From assembly GCA_910586355.1 (NCBI GenBank), contig CAJUHJ010000008.1:52818-116817 (forward strand): a stretch of 64,000 bases of DNA. The letters are read 5' to 3'. A program made the translations under genes and the position numbers. This stretch comes from an uncultured Lachnospiraceae bacterium (GTDB lineage Bacteria > Bacillota > Clostridia > Lachnospirales > Lachnospiraceae). The notes below the pieces were generated by a model, which was given only the letters and a program-made list of their open reading frames with translations, did no database searches and was not told where the DNA came from. This document shows positions 27,301-35,777 of this stretch, in pieces. Position 1 is the first letter of the stretch; every line of letters starts with the position of its first letter.

Positions 27301-30300
27301 AGTGAACCGTCTGACCGCCACTTGTATCCGCCTCATCATACGGCTTTTTCAGCGCGTCGGTTTTTTCTGCGGATGATAACGTAAATTTGTCCGTAATCGC
27401 AGCTGCTTTCTTATCGACTAAAAATGCTTCTTCACAGACGTCGCTTTGGTAATCTGTTTTATCGGCCGCGCTGCACTGTAAGCGGTAAAATCCCTCTTTC
27501 TCAAATGAGATTGACGCCACGCAGCACATTTTTCCATTGTTATTCGCAGATGGTTTTTTCTCCCATGTCAGTTTCGGCTGTTCTTCTATTTGGATTTGGG
27601 AAGCATCTGTCCCATCCGTACGCAAAATAACACAGTCCACATTTGCAAGCGTTTTCGTCTGCTCATTATAATCTAAGTTCCAGTCAGAAACTGAAATCTC
27701 TACTGTATGCGTTCTGCCAAACATTCCCTGATTTTCCTGCGTATGTTCTTCTTCACAGGTAAATTCCACAGTCGGAGCCGTCTTATCAATACTAAAAATC
27801 CTCTTGTATTCACTGGTAAATCCGGCGCGGTCAATAAGCGTCACGGTAAATACCATAGAATTTCCTTCTACACCGTCAATCAAAATTCCAGTTTCATTTT
27901 TTATTTTTAGAACTGTATCCGCATGATCGCCTGTAACAGACGTCCAGCCGCTTTCTGACAGGTTTCCGTTTTCATCTATTGAAACCGTCCCGCTTTTTAA
28001 CGTTTCTTTATTTGCAGACGCAAGCGTCCAGTTTACTTCACGAAGCCCCGTATACGTATCCTGCACTTCCATAGGAATCTGGATATTGCCGTGATACAGC
28101 GGATGATTCTCTGCGTCTTCTGCCGTACTCTGCGGCATGGTAATCTGAATATCCGCATACTTGTCATGTATTGTTTGGTTTTCTACGATAATACCGTTTG
28201 GATGAGCTTCTTCACTTAAGTTTTCCGCATAATCTTTGGCGCGTACATAAATCTGCCCTTTAAATCCTGCCGGAACTACAAAAGACGCGCTGTCGTTTTC
28301 TACATCTGCCGTCCCGCTTTTGCCTGCAATTTCACTTGGGGACTCCTCGGAATCTGCCAATAAATTTGCAGCTTCCAAACGGTAAGAAACCTGCTTTACG
28401 CCTGACTGTGCAATGCCTTCTTTTTTATCTTCCACATTCACTGTAACCAGCGTATTTTCCTGAAAAAAGTAACCGTAATTTGTCTCTTGTACCTGTATGG
28501 ATTCTGCTTCGGTTTTTTCACCCTCCGCACCGGAGGATTCTTTTGAAAATGTCATGCCGATAACAGCCGGATTTGTTTTATCAATCCTCACAAAAAATTT
28601 AACAGTCTCAGACTCATTCCCAACATTATCTACCGCCCAGCAGCAAAAAGTATATTCTCCCTCTAACACGAGCGAATCAAATGTTTTCTGATAACTGCCG
28701 TTTTCCGGCTCTATCTTATAATTTCCGGTCACTAGTTCCGGCTTTGTATCGCCCGGCGCGCAATATATTTCTTTGATTCCGCTGTCGTTGTCTTCTGCCA
28801 AAAATGTAACGGTAACATCCTGATTTGTCCAGCCCTGCGGATCTAAATCAGGCGTAATCGTCGGTTTTGTCTTATCAACCCCGATTTGCTTCGACTCTAT
28901 CTGTTCAAAATTTCCGGCATAATCAAGAGCGTTTAATTTTAGCTTGTAAACTCCCGTCTCTTTATCCCGCACATCCGTACGCACTCTTTTTCGCGCGCCC
29001 TGCGGAAATTCCTGTTGATTCGTCTCGCCGCGAAAGCCAAATGAAAGAGAATCCGACTCAAACTCACCCAGCGGATAATCGTTTGAAAATTCTTCGCAGC
29101 CTGCAAACTGCTTTTTCTTTTCATGCGTAAAGTCTGCGTCAGACGGAATGATTGTTTTTAACCCACATCCCGTATCCTGTACTGCAAAAGAAAGATAAAT
29201 ATTTTCTGAATACCAGCTGATGCCTCCCGATTCATAAGGAGACGCCGTATTGTCTTCGGGATAAATCGAAAATAAATCCATATCCCATTCTGGTTTTTGT
29301 GTATCCAAAGTAAATGTATCTTTTTGCTCTTCACTTTCATTTTGCGCCAAATCGCTTGATAAAACGCTTACATGATACAAACCGTCGTCTGTAAACGTCA
29401 GCAAAGCCTGATAAGACGGAACCTGCGTATCCGGCAGCTTAACCCATTCCAACCCTGCGTTCACGCTGTCTGTCTCATTGCCAACGCTCCCATTTTGATA
29501 AACAGAAACGCCAACCTCCGTTCCATCCAGAGATTTCGCCGTCTCATCATAATCCAGATTCCAGTCGCTGACCTGAATCGTTATGGTATGGCCTTTATTA
29601 AAAATCCCATGATTGTCGGTTGTATGCACATCTTCACAGGTAAGCGTTACCTGCGGTTTTGTGTTGTCGATACTAAATGTGTGTGTCTTGGTTGTTTCAT
29701 ATCCTGCCCAGTCAATCAATCTGACGGTCAGAGTCATTGCATTTCCTTCTTCTGAAATAGACACGTTTTTTTCTAATTTCGTAATCAGATTAGAATCTGT
29801 CTCCCGGGTTTTCGTCCAGCTTTCATCGGACAGGCCGCCGTTTTTTTCGACTTCCACCCGGCCGCTTATAAGCTCTGCTCCCTCAAAAGTCTTTAGAACC
29901 CATTCTGCTTCGGCAATCCCCGTATACGTATCTTCCGCAGTGATAGCGGCTAAAACAGATGTTCCGCTGTACAGTGGATTTCCATCACAGTCCACATTTG
30001 TGGTATCTGGAAACTTTAGTTCTGCACCTGCATGATTGTCGTGCTGTTCCTTACTTTCTACAATTACTCCGTTTGGACGGGCTTCTGTACTGGAATTTCC
30101 CGCTTTATCTACTGCATAAACGAAAATCTGACCCTTAAAACCTGCGAAAATATCAAACGAGTATCCTTCCGCCTGGCTGTCGTACACTGCAGTTTCATCC
30201 TGCACAATTTTAGAACCGCTTTCCGGTATAAGACGATATTTTACAACATCCACACCCGAACCGTTTAAATCGTCGCTTGCATGAACTACTACTTTTGCGG

Positions 30301-32824
30301 CGTTTTGAAACGCATATCCATATGACGTTTCTGTAACTCCCAACTCATCTGCTGTAACATCGTCTAAATCCTCCGATGTAAATACAATGCCGTTAATCTT
30401 AGGCTCCGTTTTATCAATTTTTATTTCAAACGGAACGAAATCCGACTGATTGCCAAGCTGATCTTCTGCCCAGCATACATACGCGCCGTTCTCATCTTCA
30501 TTTTGAAATGTTACGATATAATTGCCATCTGCCGCCGAAACTTCTGCTGCGTCTTCGTAGGAAGACGGCGTTCCTTTTGCATAGTATACAGCAGCAATGC
30601 CAGATCCCATGTCTGATGCCTGAAAACTAACTTTTATGCTCCGATTTGTCCATTCGTCCGCCGGGTTTTGGTTTACCGTAATTTCCGGATTCTGCCTGTC
30701 AATTCCAAATGTCACAGAATCGGACATAGTCTGATTTCCCGCCGCATCTTCTGACAAAATCCGCATTTTATAAATCTGTGTTTTGCCTTCTTCTGTATGC
30801 GCCGAAATTCCTGAAAAAGATTCTTTATCTTTGGAAGGATTTTCGTCATATGACTGACGGACATGTCCCGTCAATTGCCCCGTAACCTTTTTATCCTGTA
30901 TATCGAAAGTCTTCACATTTCTTAATCCAGATACAGAATCGGACACGTCGAAAGAAAGAGATACATCCTGGTTGTACCAGCGGACGTCTCCTGTTTTCTG
31001 ATATTTCATAACGGACGACGCATCTGACGGATGAATTTTAAAGTTTTCTACTTCCGATCCATTTAAGTCCACTACAAATTCATCGCTGCCCGAAGACGGA
31101 TAAACAGCAGAAACGCCCGCCGCGTCTGTTACGGTAAAACGGAATCGGTAAGAACCCTCTTTATCAAATGTCACAGACGCCGTATGCGTCTTTTTATCCG
31201 CGCTTTCTGTCCACGTTACATCCGAAGCCAAAAGCTCTGCCCCCTCCATATGAAACACAACTTTTTGGGGGTCAAAATTTTCTTCTTTCACTGTAATCTG
31301 TGCCGTCCGTGGATTTTTGTAAATCTGCTCTTCATTTGTTTCACTGTATGTTACTTTAATCTCAGGCGCGCTTTTATCAATACAAAATTCCTCTGTTTTT
31401 GTCGTTTCAAATCCGGCATGGTCTTCTAATGTGACGGACAGTGTATAAATACCTTCCAAATCCTGACAGATAATCTCGCGGGACAATTCTGTCACGAGAT
31501 TCAAATCCTTTTTTGCGCTCCAGTTCGATTCTTCATCTGTAAACGTTCCGTCGTCGTTTACTGAAACCGTTTCAGATAAAATTTCGCCACCATTGAAAGA
31601 TAAACTCCAATCCACACGTTTTAAACCGGAATACCCGTCTTTTACTGTGACAGGAACCGTAACGCCTTCTTTATAGATATTCCTGTTCTCAATCTGCCCT
31701 GCCGCTTTCGGAAATGTAAACAGAACGTTTGCGCCATGCTCCTTATCGTCGTGCATAGACTGACTTTCGACAATAATTTTATCCGGTTCTTTTTCTGCGC
31801 TTTCATGGTTTAAATTATCACAAGCCTTGACAAATAAGCGTCCTTTAAAATTCGCTGGAATTGTAAATCTTGCAACCCCATTTTCATCTATCGCAGCTTC
31901 TCCCGTATTCGTTCCATTTGTAATATCTTCCAAACGGTATGTCACCGACTTTACGCCGGAACCCTCATCCACTGCATAAACGCTCACCGTTGTGCTTTCT
32001 TTAAAGTAGTATCCATATACTTCCTCCTGCACTCTGTCGTTTGCTTCCTGATCCAGAGGAAATAAAATTCGGTTGATTGTGGGAGCTTCGTTATCGCACG
32101 AAAAAGAAACAGGCGCAGAAAGCATAACCTGTTTGTAACTTACAGTATCCTCATTCCGTTTTTCAGCGAAAAAAGATGTAATCTGATTTCCCTCCTGAAA
32201 GTGGCGCTCCTCTTCCCTGCCCATATAAGCGCTTTCCTCATTTATTTTTAAAGAAACCTGCCCGCATGGCTCTAAGAAAAAAGAATTTGTCTCTGCATAA
32301 TACGTTCCATTCGCAAAATAAGCGTCTTTTCCATCTGCATTTTTTACAGTAAAATATTCCGTAAAATCCGAAACATCCTGCAAAATATCCCCATAGACAC
32401 ATAAAAGCGTGACGTCTTTTGTCACTTCCATTGTCGCTGTACATTCTTGTGTATCTGTACCCGTTTTCTGAAACGCAACTGTTTTGTCCTCTTCCCCTGC
32501 GTCCTGTATTTCGATTTTTTCGAGATACTTTCCTTCTTCCGGCAGTATGGTAAACGTAACCGTTTCTCCCGCCAAAACTTCGGTCTCTGCTGCGCCGTTC
32601 TTTTTCTCATTCCCGGAAAAACGAACGCTTCCTTTGTCTGCCAAAACCGAAAGCCTGCATTTTGTTTCAAGCAGTTCTTCCTTTTTTTCTTCCTGCTCCC
32701 CAGAAAAAACGGAAGGTTTGAAACTTTCTGCCCGGGCTGTAAAATTGCCCCATGGGATAGAAGACACTATCATAAAACACGCCAGAACAAACGTCGTCCA
32801 TCTTTTTTTCTTTTCCATCTTCAT
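21329..32824 (-). CDS. Giant membrane-anchored Ig-like repeat protein (3831 residues)
   Basis: A signal peptide (residues 1-33, ending ARA), a short strand-rich opening domain, about 3600 residues of repeated Ig-like/cadherin-like beta-sandwich modules, then a C-terminal membrane segment (FFGTLSFAAIAAVLIYFIL) and a basic tail KRKKKEEA. There is no LPXTG motif, so it is a type I membrane protein whose body spans or lines the cell wall. The modules form six super-repeats of about 515-625 residues, each with YGYYFRE, a GFKGQIYVYATD block, a DTYSGLREVKW block, an FSIDTTKP linker and (A)ERNFDE. SIDxTxP linkers and VTDxAGN motifs repeat throughout. It is immediately upstream of the FHA/EssC genes in one transcript, which suggests a structural wall-spanning part of the secretion apparatus or a large surface receptor. 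Function inferred only. Confidence 0.8.
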   Translation of the reverse strand: MKMEKKKRWTTFVLACFMIVSSIPWGNFTARAESFKPSVFSGEQEEKKEELLETKCRLSVLADKGSVRFSGNEKKNGAAETEVLAGETVTFTILPEEGKYLEKIEIQDAGEEDKTVAFQKTGTDTQECTATMEVTKDVTLLCVYGDILQDVSDFTEYFTVKNADGKDAYFANGTYYAETNSFFLEPCGQVSLKINEESAYMGREEERHFQEGNQITSFFAEKRNEDTVSYKQVMLSAPVSFSCDNEAPTINRILFPLDQEANDRVQEEVYGYYFKESTTVSVYAVDEGSGVKSVTYRLEDITNGTNTGEAAIDENGVARFTIPANFKGRLFVKACDNLNHESAEKEPDKIIVESQSMHDDKEHGANVLFTFPKAAGQIENRNIYKEGVTVPVTVKDGYSGLKRVDWSLSFNGGEILSETVSVNDDGTFTDEESNWSAKKDLNLVTELSREIICQDLEGIYTLSVTLEDHAGFETTKTEEFCIDKSAPEIKVTYSETNEEQIYKNPRTAQITVKEENFDPQKVVFHMEGAELLASDVTWTESADKKTHTASVTFDKEGSYRFRFTVTDAAGVSAVYPSSGSDEFVVDLNGSEVENFKIHPSDASSVMKYQKTGDVRWYNQDVSLSFDVSDSVSGLRNVKTFDIQDKKVTGQLTGHVRQSYDENPSKDKESFSGISAHTEEGKTQIYKMRILSEDAAGNQTMSDSVTFGIDRQNPEITVNQNPADEWTNRSIKVSFQASDMGSGIAAVYYAKGTPSSYEDAAEVSAADGNYIVTFQNEDENGAYVCWAEDQLGNQSDFVPFEIKIDKTEPKINGIVFTSEDLDDVTADELGVTETSYGYAFQNAAKVVVHASDDLNGSGVDVVKYRLIPESGSKIVQDETAVYDSQAEGYSFDIFAGFKGQIFVYAVDKAGNSSTEARPNGVIVESKEQHDNHAGAELKFPDTTNVDCDGNPLYSGTSVLAAITAEDTYTGIAEAEWVLKTFEGAELISGRVEVEKNGGLSDESWTKTRETDSNLITKLEKNVSISEEGNAMTLTVRLIDWAGYETTKTHTFSIDNTKPQVTLTCEDVHTTDNHGIFNKGHTITIQVSDWNLDYDETAKSLDGTEVGVSVYQNGSVGNETDSVNAGLEWVKLPDTQVPSYQALLTFTDDGLYHVSVLSSDLAQNESEEQKDTFTLDTQKPEWDMDLFSIYPEDNTASPYESGGISWYSENIYLSFAVQDTGCGLKTIIPSDADFTHEKKKQFAGCEEFSNDYPLGEFESDSLSFGFRGETNQQEFPQGARKRVRTDVRDKETGVYKLKLNALDYAGNFEQIESKQIGVDKTKPTITPDLDPQGWTNQDVTVTFLAEDNDSGIKEIYCAPGDTKPELVTGNYKIEPENGSYQKTFDSLVLEGEYTFCCWAVDNVGNESETVKFFVRIDKTNPAVIGMTFSKESSGAEGEKTEAESIQVQETNYGYFFQENTLVTVNVEDKKEGIAQSGVKQVSYRLEAANLLADSEESPSEIAGKSGTADVENDSASFVVPAGFKGQIYVRAKDYAENLSEEAHPNGIIVENQTIHDKYADIQITMPQSTAEDAENHPLYHGNIQIPMEVQDTYTGLREVNWTLASANKETLKSGTVSIDENGNLSESGWTSVTGDHADTVLKIKNETGILIDGVEGNSMVFTVTLIDRAGFTSEYKRIFSIDKTAPTVEFTCEEEHTQENQGMFGRTHTVEISVSDWNLDYNEQTKTLANVDCVILRTDGTDASQIQIEEQPKLTWEKKPSANNNGKMCCVASISFEKEGFYRLQCSAADKTDYQSDVCEEAFLVDKKAAAITDKFTLSSAEKTDALKKPYDEADTSGGQTVHWYGENVKFSFSTEDKTSGLHTVSAKAAKGYRALKEDMEESYETREYFAQDTDGNTISFGVRSQTQAKTYEVQTEGDGIYRVLVNVEDYAKNPSEKESDVIGVDKTKPEITSVTFSAPKEYKEGEWNPQNIEETKYGFYFQENTTVTIKAKDIEKNGSMSDLASISYGLKKKGDTEFLDTEVKKITAVSGTEDEYQISFEVPANFKGSIHAYAADHVGNQSKIVQPDAVIVEDAAKHDTEGTIGIALPNTDSLDAKGQKLYKEQVLVPITVTDTYSGLREISWSVQSKKDENQNQEGTVVIDNNGGLLGDKEGVAIDERENNLAIRVSKTLTVKNNSNDITLTVKMKDRTGMEKTETVTFSIDTSAPEISIVYEPKSSDTSMDNVYKAFYKEDRKAHITVKERNFDENQATAEILKSLESADDVFITEWTDEDELSGIEDTAAHTCTITFQGNNAYNFSMGVTDKAGNETQYQDGASEIFMVDKEKPTVKVQTNPNQWEVFEEESKMLMPVVAEGGGLDMKEYQDGSQVYWYNQDVSLPFSVEDTLSGLYQIRFSDLTENQFLYPLNKKELTYQPLKEYSKDGVDFGKRGEILEQVFAGETKVQTNGDGAYRLQIHATDYAGNESLRQSQTIGVDTTAPWIESIAFSGEGNADSGIFGQDKNIERMTYGYYFREKTTVTVTACDQPKDSQTKVPVSEVKSITYYMEDLDGIRTEPVTKDVDEKNQVSFEVKADFKGQIYVYATDHVGNFCEEVQPDGVIAESEAAHKEHSKIFIDLPTTGFCDVEGNNLYDAAIDIPVTVQDFYSGLREVKWTVTSEYDKEKNQNKSVTITNSGELQKDKDGWEIKSFDDNLATELQKKIHVPNNSNQIKLEVTLTDRAGFTLKESVVFSIDTTKPVVSAVYDNNKSDSMDASWKEFYAKDRKATLTVIERNFNESCANLLIQKAVPNSSAAVQTDWKDEGLVKDKNFVDQAAHIYTCEIPYQGNSAYHFKFDVIDFAGNKTEYKNGASDIFVVDKAAPALNKNKLKVHATKQNEVKHYTDEKGVVWYNQNVRFAFTAQDTCAGLYQVKSDQMNGNQLTGKFRTNINTKYPLSDYTLNSVDFGKRGQTAEQNYHVYTNTKANKSEKYRMEITATDYAGNENSIKSNIVGIDLQKPRITGILFTGEGNQDSNWKSKAVNERYGYYFRESTTVKITATDVNENGSSGLKSISYRLVDVTDKKAKAFQTPKLKTEKDEQYITFEIPAGFKGRIYAYATDYVGNQSDTEQPDGTIRESEEQKKDVNIQITTPETSLKDEEGLPLYASDTTVHLSVEDTHSGIRQIEWSVESDEDSGSNQSGKITVDNDGTLSGDNWQATGKDRNLVTKLERNLTIKNNSNNIKIKVKFTDRAGNETEYKDGKGEAISIDKSKPEIDVKYQETNPSNEVYFNKDQVVEITVTERNFDEEATNRQIQITNTDGSVPTVGSWTHGGEKGTDRATHTTQITFSDDGDYTFAMKATDLAENTEEYNQNDEFTIDQTNPEIEVSYSTGGLSNNIYYKEECVATITVTEHNFDPSGVVVTQIAELDGQSVSAPSAGGWSSSGDVHTASIHYDSDGDYTLSVACSDLATNEAENYAGTKFVVDRTEPEIEITDIEDQTAYNGTVAPAVSFGDVNCDENSVKITLKGLKHSEKDLTGSLTRQTHGGSIKLEDFAHEADLDDIYTLTAEVSDLAGNSARVSKVFSVNRFGSNYELAKDTKKLISDYYSRKEEDLVITETNVSTLKENGITYSKNGELVTLEKGKDYEVKDEGTEYASWKKYTYTIYADNFIGEGSYIVTIHSIDGAENNMTNRSAKTKEYTKKVEFVIDKTAPQTVITGVDNNMQYMESERDVRIDSQDNIALKEVGVYLNDKGDCAFTWNPDLPTEEREEFEVNDGMIRYAMKSASHWQNLRVVSVDKAGNRKESDTIRCLLTPNILVQFINNRPLFFGTLSFAAIAAVLIYFILAKRKKKEEA
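23500..31900 (-). repeat. Six protein-level super-repeats within the giant gene
   Basis: The block FKGxIxxYAxDxxGN recurs six times, at about 31840, 30140, 28265, 26690, 25100 and 23560, i.e. every 1.54-1.88 kb. Each copy is flanked by the same order of sub-domains. The units differ clearly in sequence, so the duplication is old and not a recent recombination product. Confidence 0.8.
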
Positions 32825-32866
32825 TTGATTTCACTCCCTTATTATCAATAAAACGGTCATATACTG

Positions 32867-33259
32867 TTAAATAAAACGATCTGTATGAACGAAAAGAACT
32901 TCTTTTGTCACGATAAATCTTCCGGTATAGGCAGATTTTCTTCGTTCAGGCTCCTGCGGCATACGGACAGAAAGTACTGAGGTTTCTTCTGTCTCTGGCG
33001 GCTGCTCGTTAAGCGACTCCGGCGTATATTCTCCCATTGCCACTTGCGCAGCATGACGTAAATGACCCGTACGCGCATTTGCTTCCTGCATTTGTTCAAT
33101 TGATTTTTTCTGCGCCCTGCCCGTCCGGTTTGCAATCACTTTTAAAATTTTAAACCGAAAAAACATAAAAACCGTCAAAGCAAAAAACAAGACTGCCAAA
33201 ACAAGGCATATTTTAAAACCCGTCTCGTATAAATTGATTAGATTTTCCGCCTGTGTCAT
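32867..33259 (-). CDS. Small membrane protein of the secretion locus, 130 residues
   Basis: One membrane segment near residues 14-35 (FKICLVLAVLFFALTVFMFF), then a basic and Gln/Glu-rich cytoplasmic tail with several Thr/Ser residues (PPETEETSVLSVRMPQ). No family is recognised. Its ATG overlaps the kinase stop (ATGA), showing tight translational coupling. The Thr-rich acidic tail following the kinase gene could be a phosphorylation target read by the FHA proteins; this is a guess. The next gene, 42 bases downstream, is the giant repeat protein. Confidence 0.65.
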   Translation of the reverse strand: MTQAENLINLYETGFKICLVLAVLFFALTVFMFFRFKILKVIANRTGRAQKKSIEQMQEANARTGHLRHAAQVAMGEYTPESLNEQPPETEETSVLSVRMPQEPERRKSAYTGRFIVTKEVLFVHTDRFI

Positions 33260-34968
33260 GGCTCATCCTCCTTTGACGCAGTATTTGTCCCATGATACAA
33301 CGCTTTCATTGTATCTTTGGTCTGCTTTGTATAATCTGCAATATCCTGTTCCAGCTTCACTTCCACCAAATTTGTACTGTCAATATGGACTGCTTCCATT
33401 GCCTGTTTAATCATGGTAAGCTGCTGTGTAATGGCGCGCTCTGTAATTCCGGCGTCTTTAAATTTGTCCATAGACGTATAGACGTTGAACAAAAAGTCCT
33501 TATAACTTCTCATCTGGGTAATTCTGTTGTCTAACGCAACCGTATCGCTGCTGATTAAACTCGTCATATCTTCCCAATATTCGGAATAAGTCGTAGACGC
33601 ATCCCCCGCTTCATTTCTTTGATCTAGTTTGGAAGAATACGAAGCAATTTCTCCAAGACATTTTGCCCTCGCCACTTTTTTCTCGTCCAAATTTTCAGAT
33701 TCCCGCGCTACCTCAAACCATTTCCTTGACTTTTCCCTTTTATCTGTTCCTTCATATGTATAAAAATAAGCATTTCCAATTTCATAGGAAAACTCTTCAT
33801 ATGCCTGCGCATTATTTAACCTGAAATATTCAATATTTGAGCGGGTCGTTCCGTTTGTCTCATTGAAAATGGAACGCATACTTTCATCTTCGCTTCCCGT
33901 AATGACACCGTCCCTCGTCACATACTCAAGCAGACTTTCATAAGCGGTTGCATCGGATGGTTTTAAGCTGATGGAACGCTTAAAATACTGCATGGCCTGC
34001 TCAAAATCCTCACTTGCTGCCGCCATCACATAACCGTCGTAACTGTTTGAAGTCGCCACATTTGCCGCAGAACGAAATCCAACTGCTGCCGCCGTCATAA
34101 AAAGCGTCAAAATACCAGAGGCTAAAAACAGCCTCCATTTCTTGTTTTCCGCACGCTTATATTCAATATCCAGCTCATTATAATGTTCTAAATCATATAA
34201 AAGTTCCGCGCATGACTGGTATCTGTCCGCCGGATTGCGCTGTGTACATTTTAAAATAATCTGCTCAAACCCAGACGAAAGCTCCGGATTCCAATAACGG
34301 ATGGGATACATTTCATATGGCGGCAGACATGGATTATGGCCCGTTACCAAATGATAAAGCGTAGCCCCAAGACAGTAAATATCAGTCCTCGCATCGGTCT
34401 GCCCATGCCCTCCATACTGCTCCGGCGCCGCATATCCCTGTGTTCCCAGACATTTTGTATCTTCCACACTCGTCTCTTTAAACGTCCTTGCCGTCCCAAA
34501 ATCAATTAACGTCACTTTGCCGTCCGGCTTTAACATCACATTTGACGGTTTCATATCGCGGTAGATAATCGCCGGCTGCCTGGAATGTAAATATCCCAGC
34601 ACATCGCAAAGCTCCTTTGCCCATTCAATCACGTCTTCCTGATTCTGCGCGCCGTAATGCTCTATGGCGTCGCTTAGGGGATTCCCCTCTATGTAATCCA
34701 TAACAATCAGAAACGTATCGTCTCGGTCAATAACGTCTATAATACTTGGCAGATTCGGATGATTTAAACGTTTCAAAATATCCGTCTCCGCAATCAACCC
34801 TTGTTTTACGACTTCATAATCGCTTGTGCCGTCTTTACGGATTTCCTTAATTGCCCACTGCTTATTGGCCCGCTCATTCATCGCCAGATAAACGACGCTC
34901 ATTCCGCCCTGGCCGACTTTATTTAAAATTTTATATTTTCCGTCTATCACAGAACCTATCTCAAGCAT
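33256..34968 (-). CDS. Membrane Ser/Thr protein kinase (Hanks type)
   Basis: About 570 residues. The N-terminal kinase domain (to about residue 265) has the Gly loop VGQGGMSVVYLA, the Lys in WAIKEIRKDG, the catalytic loop IIYRDMKPSNVML (YRD in place of HRD), DFGTA and an APEQYGGHGQTDARTDIYCLG stretch split across the activation segment. A membrane segment follows (LFLASGILTLFMTAAAVGF), then an extracellular helical, TPR-like region (AMQYFKRSISLKPSDATAYE) of about 260 residues; there are no PASTA repeats. The start at 34968 is chosen because AAAGGAG sits just before it; an upstream ATG at 34986 overlaps the phosphatase stop and lacks a site. It pairs with the PP2C phosphatase and the FHA proteins. 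Confidence 0.93.
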   Translation of the reverse strand: MLEIGSVIDGKYKILNKVGQGGMSVVYLAMNERANKQWAIKEIRKDGTSDYEVVKQGLIAETDILKRLNHPNLPSIIDVIDRDDTFLIVMDYIEGNPLSDAIEHYGAQNQEDVIEWAKELCDVLGYLHSRQPAIIYRDMKPSNVMLKPDGKVTLIDFGTARTFKETSVEDTKCLGTQGYAAPEQYGGHGQTDARTDIYCLGATLYHLVTGHNPCLPPYEMYPIRYWNPELSSGFEQIILKCTQRNPADRYQSCAELLYDLEHYNELDIEYKRAENKKWRLFLASGILTLFMTAAAVGFRSAANVATSNSYDGYVMAAASEDFEQAMQYFKRSISLKPSDATAYESLLEYVTRDGVITGSEDESMRSIFNETNGTTRSNIEYFRLNNAQAYEEFSYEIGNAYFYTYEGTDKREKSRKWFEVARESENLDEKKVARAKCLGEIASYSSKLDQRNEAGDASTTYSEYWEDMTSLISSDTVALDNRITQMRSYKDFLFNVYTSMDKFKDAGITERAITQQLTMIKQAMEAVHIDSTNLVEVKLEQDIADYTKQTKDTMKALYHGTNTASKEDEP

Positions 34969-34979
34969 TTTTATCTCCT

Positions 34980-35747
34980 TTAGCATACGTGAATCAGAAC
35001 TACGGAAATATTATCCTGTTCCTGCCGGTATTTATTTAGGTCGGTCAGATAAACCATATTATCTTTCATTCTCTGGCTGGTATCTGCCACCGTCGGATTC
35101 AAATACTGGTAAAGTTCTTCTTCGGTGATAATATGGCGGAAGCCGTCGGAACAAAGCATAAAATTCTCACCAGCCAAAGCTGTCCCGCTGTAAAAATCAG
35201 GCTCTAAATAATCTCCGGCTCCCACGCACTGTAAAAGCGCATTGCGCTGCGGGTCTGTCAGCGCCTGTTCCGCCGTCATACGCCCCATATCCATTTCTCT
35301 TTGGACATACGTCTGGTCTTTTGTAAGCTGTACCAGGCGGTTTCCGATTTTATAGGCTCTTGAATCCCCGACATTTAAAATATAGTAACGGCCTGCCGCA
35401 AGCAGCAAAAGCACAAGCGTCGTCCCCATCGTAGCCCCTGTTCTTCTGCCGTATTCCATAATCTGGCGGCTCTTTTCTTTGACAACCGTTTCTAAACTCT
35501 GCCGTATGGCGTCTTCCCCCATTCCCTCCGAAAGCAGAAAAGGAAACTCTTCCTGAAACCACGCGGCATATGCCTTTACGAGGCTTGCGCTTGCAACCTC
35601 TCCGTTGGCAAGTCCTCCCATGCCATCACATATAGCCGCAAGCGCAATGTTTCCATATTCCGTATCCGCTTCTAAAATCAGTACAGAATCCTGATTGGTC
35701 TTTTTTTTAATCCCTACATCTGTGTGTGCTTCAGTTATAAAATTCAT
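34980..35747 (-). CDS. PP2C-type Ser/Thr protein phosphatase
   Basis: 255 residues covering one PP2C domain: TDVGIKKKTNQDSVLI at the start, the metal-binding AAICDGMGGLANGEVAS, TMGTTLVLLLL, LNVGDSRAYKI, LCSDGFRHIITEEEL and a C-terminal DNISVVLIHV. All metal ligands appear present. It would reverse phosphorylation by the adjoining kinase, whose gene overlaps or abuts its stop. GGAG precedes the ATG by 7 bases. The kinase/phosphatase order matches the prpC-prkC pairs of Firmicutes, but here it sits inside a secretion locus. Confidence 0.93.
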   Translation of the reverse strand: MNFITEAHTDVGIKKKTNQDSVLILEADTEYGNIALAAICDGMGGLANGEVASASLVKAYAAWFQEEFPFLLSEGMGEDAIRQSLETVVKEKSRQIMEYGRRTGATMGTTLVLLLLAAGRYYILNVGDSRAYKIGNRLVQLTKDQTYVQREMDMGRMTAEQALTDPQRNALLQCVGAGDYLEPDFYSGTALAGENFMLCSDGFRHIITEEELYQYLNPTVADTSQRMKDNMVYLTDLNKYRQEQDNISVVLIHVC

Positions 35748-35777
35748 AAAAGCTCCAATCCCTCTTTACGTTATTTT

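Noticed and set aside
21329..32824. Plus-strand frames opposite the giant repeat gene
   Set aside because: Many short frames, none with ribosome sites or recognisable products; they mirror the repeat structure of the minus-strand gene.
34969..34986. Kinase start at 34986
   Set aside because: It has no ribosome site of its own; AAAGGAG lies between it and the ATG at 34968.
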